Assembly (NCBI GenBank): GCA_000153145.1
Contig: CH672415.1
Coordinates: 889,208-953,207 of the forward strand
Direction of reading: 5' to 3'
Source of the DNA: a marine actinobacterium PHSC20C1
GTDB taxonomy: Bacteria; Actinomycetota; Actinomycetes; Actinomycetales; Microbacteriaceae
Length of the DNA stretch: 64,000 bases
Shown: positions 26,058-35,711 of the stretch, piece by piece
Layout: each line of letters opens with the position of its first letter
Numbering within the stretch: position 1 is the first letter of the stretch
Program-made: the position numbers and the translations under genes
The notes under the pieces: generated by a model
Told to the model about the DNA's origin: nothing
Databases searched by the model: none
What the model saw: the letters and a program-made list of their open reading frames with translations, nothing else

Positions 26058-27594
26058 CCGAGTCTTCGTCTTTCTCAACGGCGAAACCCTCATCATCTAC
26101 CCAAACACCAGCCTCGCGCTCAGACTGCAATTCAGCACGAGCTGCTGCCTTTGCATCCATGCGCTCGAGGTAGCCACGACGACGGTTGCGGTTGGTTTCA
26201 CGCGGATTATCGTCAAGTCGAGGGTCGGTTCCTCGCGGAGCCACAATCAACTCTGCTGCAGACGAGAGAGTGGGCTCCCAATCGAAGACGACACCGCCGC
26301 CGCCACCGCCACCGATAACTACGGTAGAGCCGGGAACAGCGCCAGCCTTGAAGAGGTCGTCCTCTACCCCAAGCCGAGCAAGTCGGTCAGCCAAATAGCC
26401 AACCGCTTCTTCGTTCGTAAAGTCAGTCTGAGCAACCCACCGCTCGGGCTTGTCGCCTACGACGCGATACAGGTTTCCATAGGTGCCACCTTCGACCTTG
26501 ACAACGAAGTCTTTCTCGTTGACAGCGCGAGGACGCAAAACGATCCGCTCCTTGACCGGAGCATCGTTTCGAGCTTCACGGTCAGCGATAACAATTGCCG
26601 CTAGAGCAAAAGAAAGTTCGCGCAATCCTTTATGAGAAACTGCAGACACTTCGAAGACACGGTATCCGCGTTCTTCGAGTTCTTTTCTCACGAGGTTCGC
26701 TAGGTCGCTGCCGTCAGGTACATCGATCTTGTTGAGCGCGATGAGCTGCTCTCGTTCGAGCAGAGGCTTTTGCCCCTCAGGAACCGGGTACGCCGCGAGT
26801 TCACCAAGAATTACGTCTAGATCGCTGATCGGGTCGCGGCCAGGCTCGAGCGTTGCACAGTCCAGAACGTGGAGCAACGCGGTACACCGCTCAACGTGAC
26901 GCAGGAACTCGAGTCCCAAGCCCTTGCCCTCGCTTGCTCCCTCGATCAGACCGGGAACATCAGCAATCGTGTAGCGGATGTCGCCGGACTCTACGACGCC
27001 GAGGTTCGGGTGAAGAGTAGTGAAGGGGTAGTCCGCGATCTTTGGCTTCGCAGCGCTCATCGCGGCAATCAAACTCGACTTGCCTGCGGACGGGTACCCG
27101 ACCAATGCCACGTCAGCAACGGTCTTAAGTTCAAGGAAAATGTCGCCCTGGTAACCGGGCGTTCCGAGAAGAGCAAAGCCGGGAGCCTTGCGCTTCGTTG
27201 AAGAAAGCGCAGCGTTTCCGAGTCCACCCTGTCCTCCTGGGCCAACGATGAGGCGAAGGCCAGGGACATCCATGTCTAGGAGTACTTCGCCATCAGCATC
27301 ACGTACGACGGTACCGACGGGAACCGGAAGCAAGAGTTCTGCTCCTGCGGTGCCCGCTTTATGGTCACCCTGACCGGGCTGACCGTGCTGCGACTTGCGG
27401 TGCGGTGAGCGGTGGTAGTTCAGCAGCGTAGTGACCTGAGTGTCGCTAACAAGCACGATGTCGCCACCGTCGCCACCCTTACCGCCGTCGGGGCCGGCAA
27501 GTGGCTTAAACTTTTCGCGCTTGACCGAAACACAACCGTTTCCGCCGTGCCCCGCCACGAGATGGAGAGTTACCTGGTCGACGAACGATGCCAT
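26044..27594 (-). CDS. obg: Obg/CgtA GTPase
   Basis: 516 aa. N-terminal glycine-rich Obg fold ([17 protein letters not shown] onward), GTPase domain from about residue 160 with G1 [10 protein letters not shown]3 DVPGLI and G4 NKID, then the C-terminal OCT domain (residues about 340-420) and a charged actinobacterial extension ending [10 protein letters not shown]. It acts in 50S assembly and stress response. ATG 27594 has a perfect AAGGAGG site. Follows rplU-rpmA, the usual order. Confidence 0.96.
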   Translation of the reverse strand: MASFVDQVTLHLVAGHGGNGCVSVKREKFKPLAGPDGGKGGDGGDIVLVSDTQVTTLLNYHRSPHRKSQHGQPGQGDHKAGTAGAELLLPVPVGTVVRDADGEVLLDMDVPGLRLIVGPGGQGGLGNAALSSTKRKAPGFALLGTPGYQGDIFLELKTVADVALVGYPSAGKSSLIAAMSAAKPKIADYPFTTLHPNLGVVESGDIRYTIADVPGLIEGASEGKGLGLEFLRHVERCTALLHVLDCATLEPGRDPISDLDVILGELAAYPVPEGQKPLLEREQLIALNKIDVPDGSDLANLVRKELEERGYRVFEVSAVSHKGLRELSFALAAIVIADREARNDAPVKERIVLRPRAVNEKDFVVKVEGGTYGNLYRVVGDKPERWVAQTDFTNEEAVGYLADRLARLGVEDDLFKAGAVPGSTVVIGGGGGGGVVFDWEPTLSSAAELIVAPRGTDPRLDDNPRETNRNRRRGYLERMDAKAAARAELQSEREAGVWVDDEGFAVEKDEDSDDRD

Positions 27595-27650
27595 GATGGT
27601 TCCTCCTTTTTTCTCGTGAATTACGGGTTAAGCGATTGCTGTGTTAAATG

Positions 27651-27679
27651 GCGAGAGCGAGCCGAAGCTCGCTCTTCGC
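27651..27679 (-). terminator. Hairpin between rpmA and obg (attenuating terminator)
   Basis: An 8-bp GC-rich stem (27655-27662 with 27667-27674) extended by four pairs around a one-base bulge, tetraloop TTCG on the minus strand, then ATTT. It probably reduces read-through from the abundant ribosomal protein message into obg. Confidence 0.65.
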
Positions 27680-27713
27680 TGTAACGTTCGCCTGCGAGCA
27701 GGCAACGCGGAAA

Positions 27714-27965
27714 CTAGACGTTGACGATGTTGACGACCTTGCGGCCGCCCTTTGCACCGAACTGTACCGAGCCCGCTGCGAGAGCGAACAGAGTGTCGTC
27801 GCCGCCACGGCCGACATTGACGCCGGGGTGGAAGTGAGTGCCGCGCTGACGGACGATGATCTCGCCGGCGAGAACAACTTGGCCGCCGAAACGCTTCACG
27901 CCGAGGCGCTGAGCATTGGAGTCACGACCGTTGCGGGTGGAGCTTGCGCCCTTTTTGTGTGCCAT
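27714..27965 (-). CDS. rpmA: 50S ribosomal protein L27
   Basis: 83 aa. Canonical N-terminus [15 protein letters not shown] reaching the peptidyl-transferase centre, then [10 protein letters not shown] and [13 protein letters not shown]. No N-terminal extension of the type cleaved by Prp proteases in Firmicutes. Located 28 bases after rplU. Confidence 0.97.
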   Translation of the reverse strand: MAHKKGASSTRNGRDSNAQRLGVKRFGGQVVLAGEIIVRQRGTHFHPGVNVGRGGDDTLFALAAGSVQFGAKGGRKVVNIVNV

Positions 27966-27993
27966 TTTTCTGGAAGTCCTTTACGCTCGTCAG

Positions 27994-28302
27994 CTACTTG
28001 ATGCTGGTGATCTTGATGCGGGTCAGTTCTTGACGGTGACCCTGGCGAACCTTGTAACCGGTCTTGTTCTTGAACTTCTGAATCACGATCTTTGGACCGC
28101 GCTCGTCGTTCAGAACCTCGGCAACGACCTTGATCTTCTCAAGCGCCTTGGCGTCGTGAGTGATCTTGTCGCCATCAACGAACAGAACTGGAGCGAGCTC
28201 AACATTGCCGTTCTTATCGGCTGCGATACGGTCGAGAACGACGATCGTGCCGACCTCTACCTTCTCCTGCCGCCCACCGGCGCGCACAACTGCGTAAACC
28301 AC
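27994..28302 (-). CDS. rplU: 50S ribosomal protein L21
   Basis: 102 aa, normal length. N-terminal [14 protein letters not shown] and C-terminal [18 protein letters not shown] are diagnostic. The start is GTG 28302 preceded by AAGGG. First gene of rplU-rpmA-obg-proB. Confidence 0.97.
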   Translation of the reverse strand: MVYAVVRAGGRQEKVEVGTIVVLDRIAADKNGNVELAPVLFVDGDKITHDAKALEKIKVVAEVLNDERGPKIVIQKFKNKTGYKVRQGHRQELTRIKITSIK

Positions 28303-28618
28303 TTTTGACCCTTACTTAACGATTAATAGCTAGAACTACTGAAGCTTGTGGCGAATTCTGCGGGCAAGGCCCAGCACACACCAAGGATCAACGATACTCG
28401 ACGTGGGCACTCCCGGTCAAACGACACGCTTCAGCTACTTCCGACTGAATCAATCATGATTGACGATCCGGCGAAAATGAGAACGTGTACACCGGACATT
28501 GATCGCGATCTTGATGATCGAAACCACAGTTCAAGTGCAGCGAGAACAATAGTACGCCGCCGACCCTCACCCGGTCAAAACCACCACGTCACGATCTGTC
28601 CTCAATTAGGCTCGCAGC
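28303..28618. promoter_or_regulatory. 316-base region: rplU promoter and leader; leaderless promoter of the plus gene
   Basis: For rplU, a minus-strand -35 TTGACC (28415-28420) and -10 TATCGT (28391-28396) are 18 bases apart and give a leader of about 85 bases. For the plus gene, TAGGCT (28607-28612) lies six bases before ATG 28619. The remaining 28430-28600 holds no convincing reading frame; I see no other element in it. Confidence 0.55.
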
Positions 28619-28885
28619 ATGACCGTGTTGATCGACCAGCCCATCTGGCCAGCTCACGACACCGTGTGGGCGCACATCGTGAGCGACACATCTCTCGACG
28701 AATTACACGCTTTCGCACAGCGTGCCGGTATCCCTCGGCGAGGCTTTGACCTGGACCACTACGACGTCCCGGCGCGCATGTGGACCGAACTCGTCGCACT
28801 CGGTGCAGAACCCGTAAGCGTCCGAGAATTTGTGCGCAGACTCGAGGGCAGCGGACTTCGCGTGCCACAACGAGATCGGTCCTGA
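28619..28885 (+). CDS. DUF4031 domain protein
   Basis: 88 aa. VLIDQPIWPAHDTVWAHIVSD followed by ELHAFAQRAGIPRRGFDLDHYDVP is the DUF4031 signature; the family is small, soluble and of unknown biochemical function. The conserved Trp/His/Asp residues hint at a binding site. It has a leaderless start (see 28303-28618). It is single, between divergent rplU and a convergent ACT-domain gene. Confidence 0.82.
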   Translation: MTVLIDQPIWPAHDTVWAHIVSDTSLDELHAFAQRAGIPRRGFDLDHYDVPARMWTELVALGAEPVSVREFVRRLEGSGLRVPQRDRS

Positions 28886-28912
28886 ACCCGAGCTACCCCG
28901 AGCCCGATCGCG

Positions 28913-29314
28913 CTAGCTGGACGCCAACTGCAATGAACGCAGGGCGGCTAGTGCGGCATCCGCGGCATCAATAGGCACAAAAATGTGATCGTGATAGTTA
29001 CCCGCAATCACATTGCAACTAATCTGCACATCGCCGAGCGCCCGCGCGAACGCTGCTGTCAGGCCGACGGCCTCGAGGGCTGAGTTCACCTTCAGTGTGA
29101 TCCACGCCGAACGGAAGTCGTACGGAATCGCCTGACGCAGAGCATCCGTCTCGCTCATGACGACGGAAATGCCCTCTGCCTCAACCACCAACGCAACGAC
29201 GGAATCCAACTCGACTTCACTCAGCGCTAACACCGTGGTAAACACGAAGATGCCGGGATTTAGCTCGGGCTGCATCGTGGCCAGGAGCGAATCCAGATCA
29301 GAGATCGCGGTCAT
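28913..29314 (-). CDS. ACT-domain protein, 133 aa
   Basis: Two tandem ACT-like halves without a catalytic domain: FVFTTVLALSEVELDS...GISVVMS in the first and WITLKVNSALEAVGLTAAFARAL...ISCNVIAGNYHDHIFVP in the second, the latter typical of the DUF3388/ACT_7 type. Such proteins bind amino acids, but the ligand and partner are unknown. ATG 29314 follows TAGATT (29321-29326) by six bases. Confidence 0.82.
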   Translation of the reverse strand: MTAISDLDSLLATMQPELNPGIFVFTTVLALSEVELDSVVALVVEAEGISVVMSETDALRQAIPYDFRSAWITLKVNSALEAVGLTAAFARALGDVQISCNVIAGNYHDHIFVPIDAADAALAALRSLQLASS

Positions 29315-29323
29315 CGAACAAAT

Positions 29324-30727
29324 CTAGCGCCAAACGGCACCAAACCCCTCGACGCTGCGGGAGACTGCTCCCGTAGCGATATCAACGAGATACGTCGTGA
29401 CGCTCTGAGGACGCGCAGTCATTACATACTCATCAGAGTCAAGCACTGACACATTTGGTTGAACCTCAATGGCGACGAGTTGTCCATTCGGAGACACCGT
29501 GAAATCAAGGATCGCTCCCTTGTTGCCGACCGTTTGATACAGGATGCGCGACACATCGCCATCGTCATACGCAAGCACGCTACTGAAGGTTTTGCCTGAC
29601 TCTCCCACCAAGACCATCTTGGCAACGAGTGCCCCCTCTGAATTGGCATCAGTCTGACCCAGAAATGGCTGTTGGCCGTCAATAGGAGACGGACTCAACC
29701 GGCGCTCTGCGCCGTCAACCAGCGACACTGCAGCACTGCCACGGGGGTCCCCCGCTACAACGTGCGAACCATCAGCTGAAACCCGATCGAACTCAAAGTA
29801 CTGCCCGAGTGGCACTACGGCGCCGGTCGTTGAATCTACGCGCACAATGGTGCTCTCGGTTGTGAGCGCCACAATATTGGATGACCCCGGAATGAACTGC
29901 CACCCTGAGACTCGCATCGGCTCGCCATCGATATCCAGCACGGCAACAACGTCTCGACCTCGATCGACATCGATCGTGTAGAGAGTGTGCGAAATCGTCG
30001 GAATCGGACCAGGGTCATCACTTGAAATAGTAAAACCAAGGAGTGACCCCGTGCTCGAGGAATCGAGATCGGCCACCTCCCCAACTTCGGGCAACAGCAG
30101 TTGTTCGGCAACCCCACTCTGAGGATTGACCAGGTGAAGAGTGCCCGTGCGATCTGCGGCGGCCGTCGCCACCGCCAACACCTCACCCACCGGCACAAAC
30201 TCTTGGATACCCTCGCCCTCAAACAAGACAACTCGCTCAGAGCCACCAAGACCCGTGCGCACAATCGCGTCAGCAGGTACGCCCCTGTCGAGATAGTAGA
30301 GCCCAGGCTCGCCCGTGGTGAAGGTGTGGGTAATCGTCGCCGCAGAGCCCCCAGAAGGGCTCACAACGTCACGTACCGTCACGGTGTACTCCGTGTTGTA
30401 ACCCAGCGGCTCTGCAAACTTAACCGCCACCACATCCGCTTCGCTTGTCACGCTTACACCCGCAGCGGGTTCAACAGACACTGCACCAGACCCGACGGTC
30501 GAGATTGACTGGTTGAAAAAGAGTCGAAGAGTTTGATCAGATGACGCGATGACAGCATCCGTATCGAGTTGCGCACTCGACAGCTTTGGCCCCTGCAGGC
30601 TTCCCAGCGCGAGAAACAATCCACAGAGCACCACGAGAACACCGACCGTCCCGGCGAAGACGAAACGAAACGAGCGCATGCCGGAGCGTGGGCCGCCCGG
30701 GCGATCGCTAATAGAGATATGGCTCAC
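29324..30727 (-). CDS. Membrane-anchored protein with Ig-like domain and beta-propeller
   Basis: 467 aa. Start GTG 30727 with GGAG seven bases upstream. One N-terminal membrane helix (residues about 22-45), so the rest is extracytoplasmic. Residues about 60-140 are a bacterial Ig-like (Big_5-type) domain: LRLFFNQSIS... to YTVTVRDVVSPSGG. The remainder consists of repeated beta-strand blades (GEVLAVATAAAD, GSLLGFTISSDDP, GQLVAIEVQPN), a likely six- or seven-bladed propeller. Its start overlaps the end of the TIGR03943-type gene by 20 bases, so it is the third gene of a permease operon. It could be a binding or assembly partner of that permease. Function unknown. Confidence 0.75.
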   Translation of the reverse strand: MSHISISDRPGGPRSGMRSFRFVFAGTVGVLVVLCGLFLALGSLQGPKLSSAQLDTDAVIASSDQTLRLFFNQSISTVGSGAVSVEPAAGVSVTSEADVVAVKFAEPLGYNTEYTVTVRDVVSPSGGSAATITHTFTTGEPGLYYLDRGVPADAIVRTGLGGSERVVLFEGEGIQEFVPVGEVLAVATAAADRTGTLHLVNPQSGVAEQLLLPEVGEVADLDSSSTGSLLGFTISSDDPGPIPTISHTLYTIDVDRGRDVVAVLDIDGEPMRVSGWQFIPGSSNIVALTTESTIVRVDSTTGAVVPLGQYFEFDRVSADGSHVVAGDPRGSAAVSLVDGAERRLSPSPIDGQQPFLGQTDANSEGALVAKMVLVGESGKTFSSVLAYDDGDVSRILYQTVGNKGAILDFTVSPNGQLVAIEVQPNVSVLDSDEYVMTARPQSVTTYLVDIATGAVSRSVEGFGAVWR

Positions 30728-31457
30728 TTGGCCGCTCCACAACGCTCATCTGCTGAGGGACAAGCACGAGAGGCATGTCGCTTCGTGCGCTCGGGTTGGT
30801 CTCAAAGGTTCCCGTAATTTCCACCCACGAATCGACCTCTAGATCGTCGGCCCACCGTGGCGCGTAAACAGCGACCCCTGTCGGCTGCGCATCTACAGCA
30901 CAACACGTCACCGTAAACCGTGAGAGGTAGAAGATATTGTCGGGATCATCATCGCTTGCGGTAATGAAACCCACAACGTTTGCTGTCTTATCCGCATAAA
31001 AACTCGGATCGCTCGTTTGGCGCAAAAGCGACGCCCAGTCAACGACTGTGAAACTGGAAATTAGTGACTGATCGGCACTCGCAACCTCGTCTGCATTTTG
31101 GCTGTCACTGCCGACAGTTGACCCTACGATGTCGCGTTGGCTGGCTGTCGCGCTCGACAGAGTCGCTGGAGGGACAACCACCAAGGAAATCGCTACAACG
31201 CCAGAGAGCACGAGCGCTGCGCCACCAACTGCCTTCGACCACACCCTCTTCGGTGCGGCTTCGTCAGAGCTGCGAGGACGAACAGCAACACTCAGCACTC
31301 CAAGCACGAGCGCAATCACCGCCATAACGACGGTAAAAACGACGTAGCGCGGATGAATGTAGAGCACGAGTTGCTGAGTGGCTGCGAGCCAAATTGTGGC
31401 GCTCACGGCGACCACAATGAGGATGACTCCCCACCAGCGTTGAAGACTAGGCAACAT
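30708..31457 (-). CDS. TIGR03943/DUF1980 family membrane protein (permease partner)
   Basis: 249 aa. Two to three N-terminal helices, then a soluble domain with VNVVGFITASDDDP, FYLSRFTVTCCAVDAQPTGV and DSWVEITGTF, the OB-like conserved part of the family. The Cys-Cys pair in TCCAVDA is conserved. Members pair with DUF318/YraQ permeases, often under metal (Zur) control in Firmicutes. Here the partner precedes it with an 11-base overlap. Substrate unknown. Confidence 0.87.
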   Translation of the reverse strand: MLPSLQRWWGVILIVVAVSATIWLAATQQLVLYIHPRYVVFTVVMAVIALVLGVLSVAVRPRSSDEAAPKRVWSKAVGGAALVLSGVVAISLVVVPPATLSSATASQRDIVGSTVGSDSQNADEVASADQSLISSFTVVDWASLLRQTSDPSFYADKTANVVGFITASDDDPDNIFYLSRFTVTCCAVDAQPTGVAVYAPRWADDLEVDSWVEITGTFETNPSARSDMPLVLVPQQMSVVERPSEPYLY

Positions 31458-32493
31458 AGTTGATCACCAACCCAATAAACGCACTCATGAGCGCAACGAT
31501 AAGAGAGAGCTGCACCAAGACTTTGGCAGTGAAAGTAGTGCGCATGATGGCAAGCATTTTGATATCAATAATGGGACCGAACACGAGAAAAGTGACGATC
31601 GAACCGGGCATGAACGTGCTGGCAAACGGCAGGATAAAGAACGCGTCAACGCTCGAGCAGACCGATATGACAAAAGCCAGCAGCATCATGGCGAGAATCG
31701 ACCAGAGCGGATTGCTGCCAAGCGAAACAAGAACGTCACGGGGAACCGCAACCTGAATTGCACCAGCAATGAGCGAACCAATAAAGACGGCCGGCATGAG
31801 AACACTCGACTCGCGCATAAAGATGTCGAGGCTCTTTTCAGAACGCGACTGACGATGGTGATCTGCGGTCGCCGAGCACTGTGCTGCGAAACGCTCAGTG
31901 AGCATCGCCTGCGGTTGCGAGTGAACACTGAACAGCCAGCCAACAATGTTGGCAATTGCAAGACCGCCAAGAATCCGACCGACCAAGATTCCGTCATCGA
32001 ACCCAAACGCTTGGTAGGTAGTGAGGATAGTGATGGGGTTGATGATCGGCGCCGCCAACAGAAACGTCATCGCCTCAGGCACCGAGAAACCTTTAAGGAT
32101 GAGCCCACGTGCGAGAGGCACATTGCCGCACTCGCACACCGGTAGCGCGATCCCAAAGAGCGAAATGGCTGCACGACGAAACACCGGCCTGTGCGGCAAA
32201 TAGCGCATCAAAAAATTATCAGGCAACCACGTTTGCACCACGATCGAGAGCACGATTCCGAGCACCACAAACGGGAGCGACTCGATGATCACGCTCGTGG
32301 CTAAGGTCAATAGATCCTGGCCTAGTCCGGGAACGCCAAGGATGCCCAACTCGCCGGTGAAGGCGCGCAAACTGAGCAACCCCACGACCCCGAGCGTGCC
32401 AATCGCCAGCCACAGCCAGCGACGGCGCGAGCGGCGAGGTCGAAGATCATGCCGATGATGATCATCGACGCTCGCAGGCACAGTGAGACTCAC
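31447..32493 (-). CDS. YraQ/DUF318 family permease
   Basis: 348 aa, about eight membrane helices. The signature CECGNVPLARGLI (cysteine pair in a membrane re-entrant region) and CSSVDAFFILPFAS define the family, which is linked to metal or metalloid/thiol efflux in several bacteria. The N-terminus is His/Arg-rich (DDHHRHDLRPRRSRRR). GTG 32493 is preferred over an in-frame TTG at 32499, because TAGGGT (32500-32505) is six bases upstream. First gene of a three-gene unit. Confidence 0.87.
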   Translation of the reverse strand: MSLTVPASVDDHHRHDLRPRRSRRRWLWLAIGTLGVVGLLSLRAFTGELGILGVPGLGQDLLTLATSVIIESLPFVVLGIVLSIVVQTWLPDNFLMRYLPHRPVFRRAAISLFGIALPVCECGNVPLARGLILKGFSVPEAMTFLLAAPIINPITILTTYQAFGFDDGILVGRILGGLAIANIVGWLFSVHSQPQAMLTERFAAQCSATADHHRQSRSEKSLDIFMRESSVLMPAVFIGSLIAGAIQVAVPRDVLVSLGSNPLWSILAMMLLAFVISVCSSVDAFFILPFASTFMPGSIVTFLVFGPIIDIKMLAIMRTTFTAKVLVQLSLIVALMSAFIGLVINYVA

Positions 32494-32547
32494 ACGCAAA
32501 CCCTACAAAGTCATAGCTCTGAAATAGCCGAGGCTCCCCACAAGTTT

Positions 32548-35382
32548 TTAGTCCTCGCTCGGCGCTGCCGTTACAGTTTTGCCCTGGCTGCTCGCACGGC
32601 GTGAACCGCGCGCTTTGCCGTGACCTGGCTGCTTTGGCTCAGGAAGCGCTTCGAGCACCGAACCCAAGATCTGCTCAGCATCCTGCGTGCTGATCTTCGG
32701 TGCAGCCTGTGACGTCTTCGAAATCGGGATATCAAAAATTGCTACTGCAGTTTCTGCAGCACCCTCAACAACGTCGGCGGTCTGAGTAGCAGACGTGTTT
32801 GCCTTCTTCTCAGCCTTGGCCGTATTCGACTTCGAGCCTGAACTGGATTTCTGGGGCGCCGCTGTCTTTTGAGGAGCATCCGACTTTTGAGGAGCATCCG
32901 ACTTTGCGGACTTGCCCGACTTCTGGGTAGTCTCTGGCGCCTCGGCCGCTGGCACGCGCTCTTCAGCGGGGTGCTCCGTGGCAGAGAGAACAGTGCTCGC
33001 TGCTACACGTGCAAGGGCGTTACGCACATCTTCGGTAATGGCATGAGTGCCGTTACCTGCGCCATTGCTCGAAGCACCATTGCTCGACTTCGATGGGCTG
33101 TTGGATTGCTGGTTCTGGGAACCACCGTTTGCGCCCGAGCCCGAATTTCCTCCGCCGGAATTGCCACCGTTACCGCTGCCATTACCGCTGCCATTGCCAT
33201 TGCCGCCACGATTGCGTCCACGACGCCCGCTACCAGCTTGCTCATTCTGAGTCGGCTGCTGACGGTGCTTTGTAACGGGATCGTGGTGCACGACCACACC
33301 ACGGCCAGCACAGACTTCGCAGTTTTCGCTGAAAGTCTCGAGCAAGCCGAGACCCAACTTCTTGCGAGTCATCTGTACGAGGCCAAGTGAGGTCACTTCT
33401 GCAACCTGGTGCTTGGTCCGGTCTCGACTCAAGCACTCAACGAGTCGACGCAGTACGAGGTCGCGGTTCGACTCGAGAACCATGTCAATGAAGTCAACGA
33501 CGATGATTCCACCGATGTCGCGAAGACGCAGCTGGCGAACAATCTCTTCAGCGGCTTCAACGTTGTTTTTAGTGACAGTCTCTTCGAGGTTTCCCCCGGA
33601 GCCAACGAATTTTCCGGTGTTGACATCAACAACCGTCATGGCCTCGGTACGGTCGATAACAAGCGAACCACCCGACGGCAGCCAAACCTTGCGGTCGAGA
33701 GCCTTCTCAATTTGCTCGGAAACGCGGAACTCTTCAAACGAATCGACCGTGCTCTCGTGAGGCTGCAGTCGATCGAGCAAATCAGGCGCTACAGATCGAA
33801 CGTAGTTCTCAATTGTCTTTCGAGCGTCGTCACCCTCGATGACAAGTTTGTGGAAGTCCTCGTTGAAGACGTCACGAATAATCTTGATCAGCAAGTCGGG
33901 CTCGGAGTGCAACAGCGCCGGGGCCTGAACCTTGTCGACCTGTGCGCTGATATCAGCCCACTGGTTAGTAAGGCGGCTAACGTCGAGAGTCAGTTGTTCT
34001 TCCGTAGCACCCTCGGCGGCCGTGCGGACGATAACGCCGACGTTTTCCGGCAGAACACCCTTGAGGATCTTCTTGAGGCGTGAACGTTCGGTGTCAGGAA
34101 GCTTTCGGCTGATGCCACTCATCGAACCATTGGGAACGTAAACAAGGTAACGACCCGGGAGCGAAACCTGGCTCGTAAGTCGGGCACCCTTGTGCCCGAC
34201 CGGGTCTTTTGTGACCTGAACAAGCACGCGATCGCCTGGCTTGAGAGCGAGCTCAATGCGGCGTGCCTGCGGCTTGCCGTCAGCAGAGTTTTCTGCAGCG
34301 GCATCCCAATCGACCTCGCCAGAATAGAGCACGGCATTACGCCCACGCCCGATGTCAACGAAGGCTGCTTCCATGCTCGGAAGTACGTTCTGTACGCGAC
34401 CAAGGTAGACGTTGCCGATCAGGCTTGCGTCTTGAGCCTTGGCGACATAGTGCTCTACCAGCACGCCGTCTTCGAGAACAGCAATCTGGATGCGGTCAAA
34501 CTTTGAGCGGACCACCATGACGCGGTCGACGCTCTCGCGGCGCGCAAGGAATTCGCTTTCAGTTACGACTGGACGGCGACGACCAGCATCGCGGCCATCG
34601 CGGCGACGCTGCTTCTTGGCCTCGAGGCGCGTCGAGCCCTTTACCTTGGTCGGTTCGTTGCTTGGCTCAACCTGCTTTCGCGGCTGGCGTACACGAACCA
34701 CCGTGTTGGGAGATTCATCACCGGGGCGAGCATCTTCACCTGAACGACGACGCGATCGGCGGCGGACATTGCCCGCTTCGTCCTGAACACTGTTGTCGTC
34801 GCTCCGCGTGTCAACGTTCGACTTGCTGTCGTTGCGCGAGCGAGGTGCGCGTGCAGGAAGATCAGGCAGGTTCGGCGCTTGGAAGAGCAACGAGGTTGTC
34901 GACGGAGGGCTAGCCTTTGCGGTCGCCTTGCTTGTCGCCGCCTTGGTTCCTGAGGCAGCGCCATCCGACTTTTTGGCAGCAGTCGCCGAGGTTCGGCGCG
35001 AACGAGTTCGGGCTGGGGCTGCGGACTTCTCACCGTTGCTCGCGCCGTCATCATTCGAGTCCTTGTCGGGACTCGCAGCGAGCTCAGTTACTGCGGTCGG
35101 CACATCAAGACCGAGGTGCTGGTTCGCAGTTTTTGCTGCAGGACGCTTCGTGGACTTCGACTCGTGCGGGGCGTTGTCCACTGCCGATGCCGCGTCTTTT
35201 GCCGTGGTTTCCGCCGACGCCGAAGCGCTAGCAGCCGAGTGAGCTGTTTCCGCAGCCGGCGTCACCGCCGGCGGCGTCTGTGCCACAGGCTTCTCCACCG
35301 GTGCTTTGGAAGCAGGAAGAATACGGCCAAACAGTCGCTTCTTCTTCGGAACTTCTTTCGACTTATCGCTTTCATTCACCAT
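32548..35382 (-). CDS. rne: Ribonuclease E/G
   Basis: 944 aa. Residues about 1-285: disordered Lys/Ala/Ser-rich extension. From about 290 the catalytic core: S1 domain (VLVEHYVAKAQDASLIGNVYLGRV split over strands), the two Mg2+ Asp motifs VVDVNTGKF and VVDFIDM, and the zinc-link CEVC. After about 730: Gly/Asn/Ser-rich repeats (GNGSGNGSG), then acidic and lysine-rich tracts, the probable degradosome scaffold. It cleaves AU-rich single-stranded RNA in mRNA decay and rRNA/tRNA processing. Start ATG 35382 with AAGGAG ten bases upstream. Long leader (see next feature). Confidence 0.95.
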   Translation of the reverse strand: MVNESDKSKEVPKKKRLFGRILPASKAPVEKPVAQTPPAVTPAAETAHSAASASASAETTAKDAASAVDNAPHESKSTKRPAAKTANQHLGLDVPTAVTELAASPDKDSNDDGASNGEKSAAPARTRSRRTSATAAKKSDGAASGTKAATSKATAKASPPSTTSLLFQAPNLPDLPARAPRSRNDSKSNVDTRSDDNSVQDEAGNVRRRSRRRSGEDARPGDESPNTVVRVRQPRKQVEPSNEPTKVKGSTRLEAKKQRRRDGRDAGRRRPVVTESEFLARRESVDRVMVVRSKFDRIQIAVLEDGVLVEHYVAKAQDASLIGNVYLGRVQNVLPSMEAAFVDIGRGRNAVLYSGEVDWDAAAENSADGKPQARRIELALKPGDRVLVQVTKDPVGHKGARLTSQVSLPGRYLVYVPNGSMSGISRKLPDTERSRLKKILKGVLPENVGVIVRTAAEGATEEQLTLDVSRLTNQWADISAQVDKVQAPALLHSEPDLLIKIIRDVFNEDFHKLVIEGDDARKTIENYVRSVAPDLLDRLQPHESTVDSFEEFRVSEQIEKALDRKVWLPSGGSLVIDRTEAMTVVDVNTGKFVGSGGNLEETVTKNNVEAAEEIVRQLRLRDIGGIIVVDFIDMVLESNRDLVLRRLVECLSRDRTKHQVAEVTSLGLVQMTRKKLGLGLLETFSENCEVCAGRGVVVHHDPVTKHRQQPTQNEQAGSGRRGRNRGGNGNGSGNGSGNGGNSGGGNSGSGANGGSQNQQSNSPSKSSNGASSNGAGNGTHAITEDVRNALARVAASTVLSATEHPAEERVPAAEAPETTQKSGKSAKSDAPQKSDAPQKTAAPQKSSSGSKSNTAKAEKKANTSATQTADVVEGAAETAVAIFDIPISKTSQAAPKISTQDAEQILGSVLEALPEPKQPGHGKARGSRRASSQGKTVTAAPSED

Positions 35383-35711
35383 TGCTGGTGTACTCCTTGC
35401 CCTAATGGGTGACCGCGCCGCCCACCGGGTACTCTCTCGTGCGCTATTCCCCCGCCAAACCTATGGCTGGTGAACCGCTACTAATTCTTCTAGGTCCTGC
35501 AACGGGCCCGTGGCTCGCGTTGCAGTTGTGCTCTGTCACAGCACTTCGGAACTGGCTATCCGACTCGCGCAACTAGCGTTGCGTAACTGGTCCGGTCGCT
35601 ATGCCCGGTAAGCCTTCTTGGTGTTGCTCCGAGCGCGGCCCGGAATAACTACGCTTCATTATCGCACGCATTCTCAGAAAGTGAGCCTGACGCGCATGCG
35701 ATAATCCCAGC
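35383..35711. promoter_or_regulatory. 329-base divergent region: rne leader and mirrored -10 boxes for rne and VKOR
   Basis: An inverted repeat of 12 bp with one mismatch, 35658-35669 and 35694-35705, contains ATTATC and GATAAT, one -10 box facing each way. The right one lies six bases before ATG 35712 (leaderless VKOR). The left one gives rne a leader of about 270 bases, long enough for the autoregulation known for rne in other bacteria. I see no reading frame with a ribosome site in 35383-35650. Confidence 0.6.
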
